Shown piece after piece: positions 9,591 through 17,788 of a DNA stretch of 64,000 nucleotides. Every line of letters starts with the position of its first letter. The first letter of the stretch is position 1. The stretch comes from Aeromicrobium tamlense (GTDB lineage Bacteria > Actinomycetota > Actinomycetes > Propionibacteriales > Nocardioidaceae), in the NCBI RefSeq assembly GCF_013408555.1, contig NZ_JACBZN010000001.1, positions 248,001 through 312,000 on the forward strand, in the 5' to 3' direction. Made by a program: the position numbers and the translations under genes. Below the pieces are notes generated by a model. That model was not told where the DNA came from and did not search any database. It saw nothing but the letters and a program-made list of their open reading frames with translations.

Positions 9591-11315
9591 TCAGTGGACC
9601 GGGACCGCGGCGGCCAGCTTCTCCAGCCCGACCTTCGACACCTTGCCGGTGGGCGCGAGCGGCATCTGGTCGATGATCTCCACGCGCGGGATCTTGTAGG
9701 TGGCCATGTGGTCGCGGCACCACGCCAGCATCTCGTCGGCGGTCGCCTCGGCGCCCGGCACGAGCTGGAGGTACGCCACGGGCACCTGGCCCTTCCTCGC
9801 GTCGGGCACGCCGATCACTCCGGCGGCCGCGACCTTCGGGTGCCGGCTGAAGAGGTGCTCGAGCTCGGACGGGAAGACGCTCATGCCGTTGACCTTCAGC
9901 ATCTCCTTCGTGCGCCCGAGGTAGTGCAGCGCGCCGGTCTCGTCGATCGTGCCGATGTCGCCGGTGTGGAGCCAGCCGTCGCGCAGTGTGGTCGCGGTCG
10001 CCTCGGCCCGGTGGTGGTACCCGCGCATCATGCTGGGGGAGCGCACGATGATCTGGCCCTCCTCGCCCACGGGCAGCAGCTCGCCCGTGTCGAAGCCGAC
10101 GATCGCGACGTCGGTGCCGGGCATGGGCAGTCCGGTGAAGCCCGGGCGGCCCGTGAGGTCGGCGTCGTCCTTCTGCAGCCCGAGCGTGAACGTGTCCAGC
10201 GTGTGGTCCTCGGTCATGCCGTAGGAGCTCTCGCGGATGACCCCGGGCGCCCCGGTCTCGCGGGCCCAGCGCTCGCGGATCTCGACCGTCAGCTTCGTGA
10301 CGAACGACATGGTGACCGGCGCCCGCAGTGAGGACAGCGAATACTCGGAGCCCCGGGCCTTGTCGAGCAGCTCGAGGTAGCTGTCCACGGTTCCCGCCAT
10401 CGCGGTGACGCGGTGCTCGTGGATCGACCGCAGCACCTCGTCGGCGTCCCACCGGTAGTGCAGGACGCACGTGCCACCGGTCATCAGCGAGACCAGGAAG
10501 GCGTCCTCGCCGGCGATCCAGAACACGGGGACGAAGACCAGACTCACGGTGTCGGGGCCACCGCCGAACCCGAGCTGGCCGCCGCTCATCGCGGTGTAGA
10601 GCATGTCGAACTGGGTGTGCTCGCAGCCCTTCGGCATGCCGGTGGTGCCGCCCGTGTAGTTCAGCGCGGCGAGCGCGTGCGGGTCGTCGGGATCGGTGGG
10701 CACCGGCAGGTCGTCCCGCTCGAGGATCGTGGTGAACCGCGTGGTGCCCTCGGCGACCGGCACGTCCGCGTCCATGCCGCGGGGGAGCGCGGCGCCGTCG
10801 GGGAGGAAGTCGGTGTGGGCCGAGGCGATGGTCTCGCCGACGGCGCTGCCCTCGGCCCCGGCCCGGAACTCGTCGGCGACCTCGTCGAGGACGAACGCGA
10901 CCGTGGCCCCGGAGTCGAGCAGCTCGTAGTTGATCTCCTCGCGCCGGAACATCGGGTTGACGGGCACGTGGACGCCGCCGGACTTCAGGATCGCGAAGAA
11001 GGCGATGACGAACTGCGGGCAGTTCGGCATCATCACGGCGGCCCGGTCGCCGGGCGCGAAGCCGCGGTGGGCGAGGTAGGCGGCGACGCGGTCGCTCGCC
11101 GCGTCCAGCTCGGCGTAGGTGACGGTGCGGCCGTGGTAGACGATCGCGGCGTGGTCGGGCTGGCTCGCGGCCCAGGAACGCAGGTAGTGCGTGACGGTCG
11201 ACTCGCCGAACGGGTAGTCGATGGTCGGCTCGCCGACCTCCGGCCAGGCCTCGCGCCGGCGCTGCCGCAGGGCGTTCAGATAGTCGTCGATCTCCCGGTG
11301 GAACTGCTCCGACAT
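9591..11315 (-). CDS. AMP-forming acyl-CoA ligase, crotonobetaine/carnitine-CoA ligase-like
   Basis: A 574-aa ANL-superfamily adenylate-forming enzyme. The P-loop is YTGGTTGMPKGCEH (about 210-223; note TGG instead of TSG), the adenine-binding A5 motif is SSYGMTEDHT, A7 is HTGDIG, A8 is YLGRTKEMLKVNGMSVFPSELE, and the A10 Lys is in PTGKVSK near the C-terminus. It is paired with a CaiB-type CoA transferase, which recalls carnitine or bile-acid activation cassettes. ATG 11315 is used; GTG 11321 has better spacing to a GAGAGG sequence. The upstream region carries two palindromes and opens divergently to the peptide-type binding protein. Confidence 0.9.
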   Translation of the reverse strand: MSEQFHREIDDYLNALRQRRREAWPEVGEPTIDYPFGESTVTHYLRSWAASQPDHAAIVYHGRTVTYAELDAASDRVAAYLAHRGFAPGDRAAVMMPNCPQFVIAFFAILKSGGVHVPVNPMFRREEINYELLDSGATVAFVLDEVADEFRAGAEGSAVGETIASAHTDFLPDGAALPRGMDADVPVAEGTTRFTTILERDDLPVPTDPDDPHALAALNYTGGTTGMPKGCEHTQFDMLYTAMSGGQLGFGGGPDTVSLVFVPVFWIAGEDAFLVSLMTGGTCVLHYRWDADEVLRSIHEHRVTAMAGTVDSYLELLDKARGSEYSLSSLRAPVTMSFVTKLTVEIRERWARETGAPGVIRESSYGMTEDHTLDTFTLGLQKDDADLTGRPGFTGLPMPGTDVAIVGFDTGELLPVGEEGQIIVRSPSMMRGYHHRAEATATTLRDGWLHTGDIGTIDETGALHYLGRTKEMLKVNGMSVFPSELEHLFSRHPKVAAAGVIGVPDARKGQVPVAYLQLVPGAEATADEMLAWCRDHMATYKIPRVEIIDQMPLAPTGKVSKVGLEKLAAAVPVH

Positions 11316-11353
11316 CGTCACGGGACATGCACCTCTCGTCGCGCTGCGAACTT

Positions 11354-11368
11354 GAACTTGACGCAAGT
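11354..11368. promoter_or_regulatory. Inverted repeat AACTTG-N3-CAAGTT, candidate operator
   Basis: Perfect 6-bp arms around three bases, 39-53 bp upstream of the ligase start. An extra AACTTG half-site lies just before it. A regulator site is likely; the TetR protein of this cluster is a candidate binder. Confidence 0.45.
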
Positions 11369-11444
11369 TTCATCTCGACGATATGACGTAGGTCACGTCC
11401 GGTCAACCGCTGGGCCGTCCCTTGGAATCACCGGGCAAACGCAG

Positions 11445-11458
11445 TGAACGATCGTTCA
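11445..11458. promoter_or_regulatory. Perfect 14-bp palindrome, TetR-type operator
   Basis: TGAACGATCGTTCA is fully self-complementary and resembles many TetR-family operators. It sits in the divergent region between the ligase/CoA-transferase/tetR run and the binding-protein gene, about 55 bp upstream of the latter's promoter. Confidence 0.55.
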
Positions 11459-11511
11459 GTCCTGAGGGCTGGCAGGAGGAGGCGGGAGCGGTCCGATCGC
11501 GAAATGTGCCC

Positions 11512-11540
11512 TTGCTCAATGTGATTTCCGTCTCTAGGGT
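11512..11540 (+). promoter_or_regulatory. Promoter of the peptide-type binding protein gene
   Basis: TTGCTC (11512-11517) and TAGGGT (11535-11540) are separated by 17 bases, giving a 5' UTR of about 35 nt with AAGGAG before ATG 11584. Confidence 0.5.
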
Positions 11541-11583
11541 CGTCGGCACACAGCCTGAACGCGCGATCAGAAGGAGCCAGCTC

Positions 11584-13098
11584 ATGAGGATGTCGTCCCG
11601 GATCAGGGTGGGCCTGGCGGCCGCCATGCTCGTCGCGGTCAGTGCCTGTGGAGGCGGAGGATCGGACGGGGGAGACGGCGGGACGCTGCGCGTCGCGACC
11701 CAGGCGGACATCTCCTCGATGGACCCGATCCGCGGCAACTCCGGCGGCGACCACCAGATGCTCTACCCGCTCTACGACACCCTCGTCTCGTTCGACGAGG
11801 ACCTGCAGCCGCAGCCCGGGCTGGCCGAGTCGTGGGAGTACGAGACGCCGACCGCGCTGGTCCTCAAGCTGCGCGAGGGCGTGACCTTCCACGACGGAGC
11901 GCCGCTGGACGCCGAGGCGGTCAAGTACAACCTGGAGCGGGCCGCGGCCGAGGGCTCGAACATCGCCGCCGACGTCGAGTCGATCGAGTCCGTGGAGGTC
12001 GTCGACGACCTGACGGTGAAGCTCAACCTGACCCAGCCGAACTCGGCGCTCGTCATGACGCTGGCCGATCGCGCCGGGATGATGGTCTCGCCCCAGGCCG
12101 CCGAGGCCGCCGGCGGCGACCTCAGCACGAACCCCGTGGGCGCGGGCGGCTGGAAGTTCGTCGACTGGAAGCGCGGCACGTCGATGACCTACGAGAAGTT
12201 CGACGACTACTGGGACGAGGACGTGGAGCGCGTCGACAAGGTCGTCATCCGGGTGATGCCCGAGCCCAAGACCCGCGCGACCTCGCTGCGCTCCGGCCAG
12301 CAGGACATCGCCTGGGACATCGTGCCGGCGGACGCCGAGTCGATCCAGGACGACGACAAGCTCACGCTGCACGAGCAGCCGCGGATGTGGACCTGGATGA
12401 TCTACACGAACCGCGCCTCCGAGGAGCTCGGCGACCCGCGCGTGCGCCGTGCCCTGAGCCTGGCGATGGACCGTGACCAGCTGCTCAAGAGCGCGTACTT
12501 CGGCCTCGGCACCAAGCCGCGCGGCTTCCTGCCCGACGGCTACTGGGCCGAGCCCTCGGAGAAGGCGCAGCTCGACTACGACGTGGACGAGGCGAAGAAG
12601 CTGATCGCCGAGGCCGGCGCCGAGGGACTGTCGTTCGACATGCTGCTCTACGCCGACTCGACCTCGACCCGCGTCGGGGAGATCCTCAAGCAGCAGTGGT
12701 CCGAGATCGGCGTGACCGCCAACCTGGTCCCGCGCGAGGTCAACCAGGCCAACAGCGACTACTTCAACGACGTGAAGACGCCGGCGTTCTTCGCGGCGTG
12801 GACGGGCCGCCCCGACCCGGCGCTGACGTACCGGCTGATGTTCACGAAGGAGGCGTACTTCAACACCTCGAAGCAGTCGACGCCCGGCATCGAGGAGGCG
12901 CTCGCCGAGGACGCCGTGGCCACGACGCAGGAGGACCGCAAGAAGGCGCTCGACAAGGCCTCCGAGGCGGTCGTCGAGGACATGCCGATCATCCCGATCG
13001 TGTTCCAGCACTCCCTCACGGGTCTCGGCGAGAACGTCGAGGGCTTCGAGAGCAACCTCCTGGGCAAGCCGAAGCTGCTGGGCGTCACGTTGAAGTGA
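11584..13098 (+). CDS. Peptide/nickel-type ABC transporter substrate-binding lipoprotein
   Basis: A 504-aa SBP_bac_5 family protein. The signal peptide ends in the lipobox VSAC, with the lipidated Cys near residue 22, so it should be anchored outside the membrane. The mature part has the family features DPIRGNSGGDHQMLYPLYDTLVSF, LAESWEY, LREGVTFHDGAPLDAEAVKYNLER, and RRALSLAMDRDQLL. AAGGAG precedes ATG 11584. No permease or ATPase genes adjoin it. The dipeptide-type transporter at 1-2.8 kb could be its partner, or it may serve the neighbouring acyl-CoA operon. Family members bind peptides, but also nickel, opines and other solutes. Confidence 0.92.
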   Translation: MRMSSRIRVGLAAAMLVAVSACGGGGSDGGDGGTLRVATQADISSMDPIRGNSGGDHQMLYPLYDTLVSFDEDLQPQPGLAESWEYETPTALVLKLREGVTFHDGAPLDAEAVKYNLERAAAEGSNIAADVESIESVEVVDDLTVKLNLTQPNSALVMTLADRAGMMVSPQAAEAAGGDLSTNPVGAGGWKFVDWKRGTSMTYEKFDDYWDEDVERVDKVVIRVMPEPKTRATSLRSGQQDIAWDIVPADAESIQDDDKLTLHEQPRMWTWMIYTNRASEELGDPRVRRALSLAMDRDQLLKSAYFGLGTKPRGFLPDGYWAEPSEKAQLDYDVDEAKKLIAEAGAEGLSFDMLLYADSTSTRVGEILKQQWSEIGVTANLVPREVNQANSDYFNDVKTPAFFAAWTGRPDPALTYRLMFTKEAYFNTSKQSTPGIEEALAEDAVATTQEDRKKALDKASEAVVEDMPIIPIVFQHSLTGLGENVEGFESNLLGKPKLLGVTLK

Positions 13099-13105
13099 GG
13101 TTGGG

Positions 13106-13134
13106 CGCCGCCGGGGAGTCACTCCTCGGCGGCG
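13106..13134. terminator. Bidirectional hairpin between convergent genes
   Basis: Arms of 13 bp (one G-U type mismatch) enclose a 3-base loop. The loop TCA is itself the stop codon of the minus-strand regulator. It probably stops transcription from both sides; there is no clear U-tract. Confidence 0.55.
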
Positions 13135-14078
13135 ACCTCCGCCAGGTCGATGCTGGTGCCGCGGAGGTCCTCGCCGCAGTGGTCGCACACGAGGACGCCG
13201 TGGAAGACCGAGCCGCACGCGCGGTGGGTCTGCACGAGAGCCGGGCCCTCGCCGGTGTCGAACCAGCGCTCGGCCCAGCCGATCGTCATGGCGATGACGG
13301 GGAAGAACGCCAGGCCCTTCTTCGTCAGGCGGTACTCGGGACGCTCGGCGGAGTCGCCCGTGACCTGCTCGAGGATGCCGTGCTCGCGCAGCGTGCTGAG
13401 CCGGCCCGAGAGCAGCGACGGCGGCAGGCCGAGGGCCGACTCGAACTCGCCGAAGCGGCGGACGCCGAGCAGCGCCGCACCCATCAGCGCCCACGACCAG
13501 CGGTTGCCGAAGATCGCCATCGTGTCGGGGTAGAACGTGTGCCCCACGGCGGTGCCGCGGGTGGAGGAGCGGCGCCGCGTGGCGACCTCGGGGACCGAGC
13601 TGCGCCAGCCGCCCGAGGGCCCCCACGCCGTGTCGAGGTCCTGGACCGTGACGGGCTGGTGGCACTCGCGGCAGGCCAGGACGGGGGTGATCTCGTTCCC
13701 GCACGTGATGTGCCGCATCGGCGGGGTCTCGTAGGAGTGCTGGTCGACCCACGTGCGCTCCCAGCCCCAGATCGCCGCGAGGATCGGCCACGTCGCGCGA
13801 CCGGAGTCGGTCAGCACGTACTCGGCCCGCGGTGGGCGCTGCTGGTACTCGTGCCGCTCCATCAGCCCCGCGCGGACCAGCGCGTCGAGGCGACCGCTCA
13901 GCACGGCGTGCGAGATCGGCATCCGGCTCGAGAACTCGGTGTACCGGCGACAGCCCAGGAGGGCGAAGCGCAGCAGGAAGAGGGTCCACTCGTCCCCGAG
14001 CACGCCGAAGCCGCGGGACAGGGCGTTGGGCGCACCGGTCCACTCGGGCTCGGCGGGGGAGTAGCCACGGATGGTCAC
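13119..14078 (-). CDS. Tandem HxlR-type regulator with two zinc-knuckle-like motifs (paralogue 1)
   Basis: A 319-aa protein made of two winged-helix HxlR domains in one chain: about residues 20-105 (FGVLGDEWTLFLLR... MERHEYQQRPPRAEYVLT) and 190-270 (AIFGNRWSWALMG... RPEYRLTKKG). Each is followed by HxxC-x9-CxxC (HITC...CREC and HRAC...CDHC), which could bind zinc. Single-domain HxlR proteins bind DNA as dimers, so this looks like a covalent pseudodimer. GTG 14078 lies six bases after TAGGAT (leaderless). It is divergent from a thiolase gene with operator site A between them. Two paralogues follow at 24.6 and 42.9 kb. Confidence 0.88.
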   Translation of the reverse strand: MTIRGYSPAEPEWTGAPNALSRGFGVLGDEWTLFLLRFALLGCRRYTEFSSRMPISHAVLSGRLDALVRAGLMERHEYQQRPPRAEYVLTDSGRATWPILAAIWGWERTWVDQHSYETPPMRHITCGNEITPVLACRECHQPVTVQDLDTAWGPSGGWRSSVPEVATRRRSSTRGTAVGHTFYPDTMAIFGNRWSWALMGAALLGVRRFGEFESALGLPPSLLSGRLSTLREHGILEQVTGDSAERPEYRLTKKGLAFFPVIAMTIGWAERWFDTGEGPALVQTHRACGSVFHGVLVCDHCGEDLRGTSIDLAEVAAEE

Positions 14079-14084
14079 CCGGGC

Positions 14085-14090
14085 ATCCTA
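14085..14090 (-). promoter_or_regulatory. -10 element of HxlR paralogue 1, candidate leaderless start
   Basis: TAGGAT on the minus strand lies exactly six bases before GTG 14078. Confidence 0.5.
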
Positions 14091-14129
14091 GGCGCGCTTG
14101 GACGAGATGGCGCACCTTCGTGGCTTGAG

Positions 14130-14151
14130 TCACTCTGGTTAATGGAGTAAC
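14130..14151 (-). promoter_or_regulatory. Operator-like site A of the island
   Basis: Read on the minus strand it begins GTTACTCCATTAAC and ends AGTGA, matching site D at 17 of 22 positions. It lies between HxlR paralogue 1 and the divergent thiolase, 51 bp upstream of the latter. Confidence 0.5.
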
Positions 14152-14201
14152 GTCCCGAGCGTGCTCGCGCCGGGCGGCACGATCAGGGACAGGTGGGTGC
14201 G

Positions 14202-15383
14202 ATGACCGAGGCCTTCGTCTACGAGGCGGTGAGGACGCCGCGTGGCCGCGTGCGTCGCGACGGCGGAACGCTCGCCGAGGTGCCCGCCCACGAGCTGGCG
14301 GCCCAGCTGCTGCGCGAGATCGAGTCCCGTGGCGTGCCCGCCGACGCGGTCCAGGACGTCGTCCTCGGCGTCAGCACGGCCCACGGCGAGCAGGCGGCCG
14401 ACCTCGCCCGCGTCGCCGTCATGGCGGCCGGCTGGCCCGACTCCACGCCCGCCGGCGTCGTCTCGCGGATGTGCTGCTCGGGCCTCGACGCGCTCGCGAC
14501 GGCCTCGGCGCAGGTCCGGTCGGGGATGCTCGACGTCGTCGTGGCCGGCGGCGCCGAGTCGATGTCGCGCGTGCCGATGATGAGCGACCGGCCCGCCTTC
14601 GCGTTCGATCCCGGCGTCGGCGCGACCACCGGCTTCGTCACGATCGGCGTCTCGGCCGACCTCACCGCCGCGCAGCACGGCTTCTCCCGCGCCGATCTCG
14701 ACGCGTGGGCGGTCCGCTCGCACCAGCGCTCGGCCGCGGCCTCGTGGGACTCGATCGTCCCCGTCACCGTGGACGGCGCGACGATCCTCAAGGCCGACGA
14801 GGGCGCGCGGAGCGACACCACCGCCGAGTCCCTCGGTGCGCTCGCGCCGCTGTTCGGCGAGGACCCGCTGTGGTCGCGCGTCGAGGACCGGTTCCCCGGC
14901 TTCACCCGCCCCGCCGAGGGCCTGCACACCGTCGGCACCGCACCGCAGCTGTGCGACGGCGCCTCCGCCGCGGTGATCGGCTCGGCCGCCGCGCAGGACG
15001 TGCTGGGTCGCGCGCCCCGTGGCCGCATCGCCTCGTGGGCGCACACGGCCGTGCGCTCGCCCGGCCTCGACGGCACCGTGGCCGCCGCGCGCCTCGCCCT
15101 CGAGCGTGCCGGCATCGGCGTCGAGGACGTCGCGGTCGCGGAGTTCAACGAGTCCTTCTCGGTCACCCCCCTGCTGCTGACCCGCGAGCTCGGCATCGAC
15201 CCCGAGCGGGTCAACGTCCAGGGCGGCGCCGTCTCGGTGGGCCACCCGCTCGCCGCGAGCGGCGGCATCCTGCTGGCCAACGCTCTCGACCTGCTCGAGC
15301 GCCGCGGCGGCGGGTACGCGCTGCTCGTCATCCCCGCCGCCCTCGGCGTCTCGATGGCCCTCGTCGTGGAGGGCCTGGCATGA
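14202..15383 (+). CDS. Thiolase-family protein lacking the C-terminal catalytic Cys
   Basis: 393 aa. The nucleophile Cys is in SRMCCSGLDAL (about residue 91), AGGAESMSRVPMM follows, NESF replaces the usual NEAF, and the catalytic His is in SVGHPLAASGG. The C-terminal CxG-type motif of biosynthetic and degradative thiolases (CIGGG) reads LVIPAALG here, so the proton-shuttling second Cys is missing. Activity may therefore be altered: a retro-Claisen or Claisen step on an unusual acyl-CoA is inferred. It heads a transcript with an NAD-binding oxidoreductase (ATGA overlap). ATG 14202 is preferred over GTG 14193 by conservation. Confidence 0.88.
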   Translation: MTEAFVYEAVRTPRGRVRRDGGTLAEVPAHELAAQLLREIESRGVPADAVQDVVLGVSTAHGEQAADLARVAVMAAGWPDSTPAGVVSRMCCSGLDALATASAQVRSGMLDVVVAGGAESMSRVPMMSDRPAFAFDPGVGATTGFVTIGVSADLTAAQHGFSRADLDAWAVRSHQRSAAASWDSIVPVTVDGATILKADEGARSDTTAESLGALAPLFGEDPLWSRVEDRFPGFTRPAEGLHTVGTAPQLCDGASAAVIGSAAAQDVLGRAPRGRIASWAHTAVRSPGLDGTVAAARLALERAGIGVEDVAVAEFNESFSVTPLLLTRELGIDPERVNVQGGAVSVGHPLAASGGILLANALDLLERRGGGYALLVIPAALGVSMALVVEGLA

Positions 15384-16447
15384 CCTACCGGGTGGTGCAG
15401 TGGGCGACCGGCGCCATGGGCACCGCGATCCTGCGGACGATGCTCGACCACCCGGGCATCGACGTCGTGGGCACGTACGTCTACGGCGAGGCGAAGGCCG
15501 GCCGCGACGTGGGCGACCTCGCCCGCCGTGACGCGACCGGCGTGCTGGCGACCTCCGACGTCGACGAGATCCTCGCGCTCGACGCCGACGTCGTGGTCCA
15601 CGCCGGCCGGATCGGGCCCTACGGCTCGCACGACGACGACATCGTCGCCCTGCTCGAGTCGGGCAAGAACGTGCTGAGCATCAACGGCTACACCGACCCG
15701 CTCGTCCACGCCGGCGAGCGGCTCGACCGGCTGCGCAAGGCCGCCGAGCGCGGCGGCGCGACGCTCATGGGCGTCGGCCTGAATCCGGGCTTCATCGGCG
15801 AGCAGGTCGCGGTCCTGGCCACGGGCGTGTGCGCGTCGGTGGACCACGTCGAGGTCGTCGAGATGGCCGACGCGCGCCTGGTGCAGGACCCCGAGTACCT
15901 CTTCGGCTCGCTCGGCTTCGGCGCCGGGCTGGGTGCGCACGACCCGAACGACCCCTCGTGGGGGCCCGTCGGCTCGCTCAACGGGATGTTCGAGGAGGTC
16001 GTCGGGGCGATGGCCCACCACCTCGGCCTGGAGCTGGACGAGATCGTCAGCGACCACGTCTGCCACCCGGCCCAGTCCGACCTCGAGATCGCCGCCGGCG
16101 TGATCCCGCAGGGGACCGTCGGGCACACGAACTGGCGCTGGCACGGGATCGTCGCTGGCGAGCGACGGATCACGATGTCGATCCACTGGTTCGTGGAGAC
16201 CGCGTTCCTGCCCGAGCCCGAGCCGCCGCTGTGGCGCGTGACCGTCACGGGCCATCCCGGCGTGAAGATCGCGATGGAGGTGGAGAAGCACCCCGACGAC
16301 CGCAGTCGCATGGGCGCCGAGCAGTACGCCGTCGCCGGCCAGGTGATCAATGCGGTGCCGCATGTCGTGGCGGCGGAGCCGGGCGTCATGATCCGGCCGA
16401 TCGCGACGCCGTGGCGCGCCGATTACGGGACGGTCGCGCCGAACTGA
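15380..16447 (+). CDS. NAD(P)-binding oxidoreductase, dihydrodipicolinate reductase/diaminopentanoate dehydrogenase-like
   Basis: 355 aa. The Rossmann motif VVQWATGAMGTAIL (about 5-18) and a following VGTYVYGEAKAGRDVGD match a family of proteins annotated as dihydrodipicolinate reductase-like or 2,4-diaminopentanoate dehydrogenase-like. ADVVVHAGR, VLSINGYTDP and GVGLNPGFIGE are visible further on. In actinobacterial catabolic clusters such proteins sit with thiolases and CoA ligases, and their substrate is mostly unknown. Its ATG overlaps the thiolase stop. Real DapB is shorter and has a KKXXK-type substrate loop that I do not see, so lysine biosynthesis is unlikely. Confidence 0.8.
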   Translation: MTYRVVQWATGAMGTAILRTMLDHPGIDVVGTYVYGEAKAGRDVGDLARRDATGVLATSDVDEILALDADVVVHAGRIGPYGSHDDDIVALLESGKNVLSINGYTDPLVHAGERLDRLRKAAERGGATLMGVGLNPGFIGEQVAVLATGVCASVDHVEVVEMADARLVQDPEYLFGSLGFGAGLGAHDPNDPSWGPVGSLNGMFEEVVGAMAHHLGLELDEIVSDHVCHPAQSDLEIAAGVIPQGTVGHTNWRWHGIVAGERRITMSIHWFVETAFLPEPEPPLWRVTVTGHPGVKIAMEVEKHPDDRSRMGAEQYAVAGQVINAVPHVVAAEPGVMIRPIATPWRADYGTVAPN

Positions 16448-16480
16448 CCTCCGAGACGGGATTCTTCCCGCTTCCCCAGC

Positions 16481-16501
16481 AACTCTGATAAGTGTAGTAT
16501 C
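16481..16501 (-). promoter_or_regulatory. Operator-like site B of the island
   Basis: The minus strand reads GATACTACACTTATC and ends AGTT, matching the shared core TACTACAnnTA. It lies 41-61 bp upstream of the SCP2-type thiolase. Confidence 0.45.
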
Positions 16502-16541
16502 GTGAACGACGCGTGAGCGCGCGTGGAAGAAGAGGTGGATC

Positions 16542-17762
16542 ATGTCCAAGCCGTCGAACGTCTGGATCCTCGGTGGGTACCAGACCGACTTCGCCCGCAA
16601 CCTGACCCGCGAGGGCAAGGACTTCGCCGATCTCGCGACCGAGGTCGTCGACGGCACCCTGGCCGCCTCGGGCGTCGACGCCGAGGAGATCGGCGTCGTT
16701 CACGTGGGCAACGCCTTCGGCCAGCTGTTCGCCGGACAGGGCCAGCTCGGCGCGATGCCGGCCACGGTCAACGACGGCCTGTGGGGCGTCCCCTCCTCGC
16801 GTCACGAGGCCGCCTGCGCCTCGGGCAGCATCGCCGTCCTGGCCGCGATGGCCGACCTGCGCGCCGGCAACTACGACTCGGCGCTCGTCGTCGGCGTCGA
16901 GCTGGAGAAGACGGTCAGCGGCGACCAGGCCGCCCATCACCTCGGTGCCGCCGCCTGGGCCGGCCACGAGGGCGACGACGCCACCTTCATGTGGCCCTAC
17001 ATGTTCAGCAAGGTCGCCGACGAGTACGACCGCCGCTACGGCATCGACCAGCAGCACCTGAGCCGCATCGCCGAGATCAACTTCGCGAACGCCAAGCTCA
17101 ACCCCAACGCACAGACGCGCGGCTGGGACGTGCCCGACCTCGGTCCGGCCGGCGACCCCGCGCTCAACCCGCCGGTCGACGGCCGCGTGCGCCGCTTCGA
17201 CTGCAGCCAGATCACCGACGGCGGCTCGGGCATCGTGCTCGTCTCCGACGCGTTCCTCGTGCGCCACCCCGACCTGCGCCCGCTGGCGCGGATGGCCGGC
17301 TGGGGTCACCAGACCGTGGGCCTGGGCCTGCAGCAGAAGCTCGACCGCGCCGCCGACCAGCCCTACGTCATGCCGCACCTGCGCCGCGCCGTGCACGACG
17401 CGTTCGACCGCGCCCAGATCGGACTGGACGACCTCGACGCGCTCGAGACCCACGACTGCTTCACCCCGAGCGAGTACATCGCGATCGACCACATCGGCCT
17501 GACCGAGCCGGGCGAGTCCTGGAAGGCGATCGAGAACGGCGACATCGAGATCGGCGGACGACTGCCGATCAACCCCAGTGGCGGCCTCATCGGCGGCGGC
17601 CACCCCGTGGGCGCGTCGGGCATCCGCATGGTGCTCGACGCGACCAAGCAGGTCTCCGGAACGGCCGGCGACTACCAGGTCGAGGGTGCCGACACCGTGG
17701 GCACGCTCAACTTCGGCGGCAGCACCGCCACCACCGTCAGCTTCGTCGTGACGGCCAGCTGA
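16542..17762 (+). CDS. Thiolase-family acetyltransferase, SCP2/SCPx-like
   Basis: 406 aa. The nucleophile Cys is in RHEAACASGSIAV (about residue 90), DCFTPSE replaces the NEAF motif (as in SCP2-type thiolases), and the His is in GGGHPVGASG. The C-terminus NFGGSTATTVSF has no second Cys in the CxG position. SCP2-type thiolases act on long or branched 3-ketoacyl-CoA, and some of their actinobacterial relatives are retro-aldolases of steroid side-chain degradation. AGAGGTGG precedes ATG 16542. It is followed after 26 bp by the carotenoid oxygenase-family gene, so cleavage and thiolysis may be sequential steps. Confidence 0.88.
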   Translation: MSKPSNVWILGGYQTDFARNLTREGKDFADLATEVVDGTLAASGVDAEEIGVVHVGNAFGQLFAGQGQLGAMPATVNDGLWGVPSSRHEAACASGSIAVLAAMADLRAGNYDSALVVGVELEKTVSGDQAAHHLGAAAWAGHEGDDATFMWPYMFSKVADEYDRRYGIDQQHLSRIAEINFANAKLNPNAQTRGWDVPDLGPAGDPALNPPVDGRVRRFDCSQITDGGSGIVLVSDAFLVRHPDLRPLARMAGWGHQTVGLGLQQKLDRAADQPYVMPHLRRAVHDAFDRAQIGLDDLDALETHDCFTPSEYIAIDHIGLTEPGESWKAIENGDIEIGGRLPINPSGGLIGGGHPVGASGIRMVLDATKQVSGTAGDYQVEGADTVGTLNFGGSTATTVSFVVTAS

Positions 17763-17788
17763 CCCACGCAGGACTGAGAGGACTCTTC

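Noticed and set aside
7642..9699. A 685-codon plus-strand frame opposite tetR and the CoA transferase
   Set aside because: Arg/Gly/His-rich translation without motifs; antisense shadow.
8437..11406. A 989-codon open frame that would fuse the CoA transferase with upstream sequence
   Set aside because: Only the part from ATG 9585 resembles a CoA transferase. The upstream part is a frame shadow of the ligase gene, which lies in another frame with all ANL motifs.
11428..14133. A 901-codon minus-strand frame opposite the binding-protein gene
   Set aside because: No family features; the plus strand encodes a complete lipoprotein and the minus strand the HxlR regulator in another frame.
15380..16447. 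DapB of lysine biosynthesis
   Set aside because: The Rossmann start matches the broader family, but length, context and the absence of the DapB substrate loop argue for a catabolic oxidoreductase.
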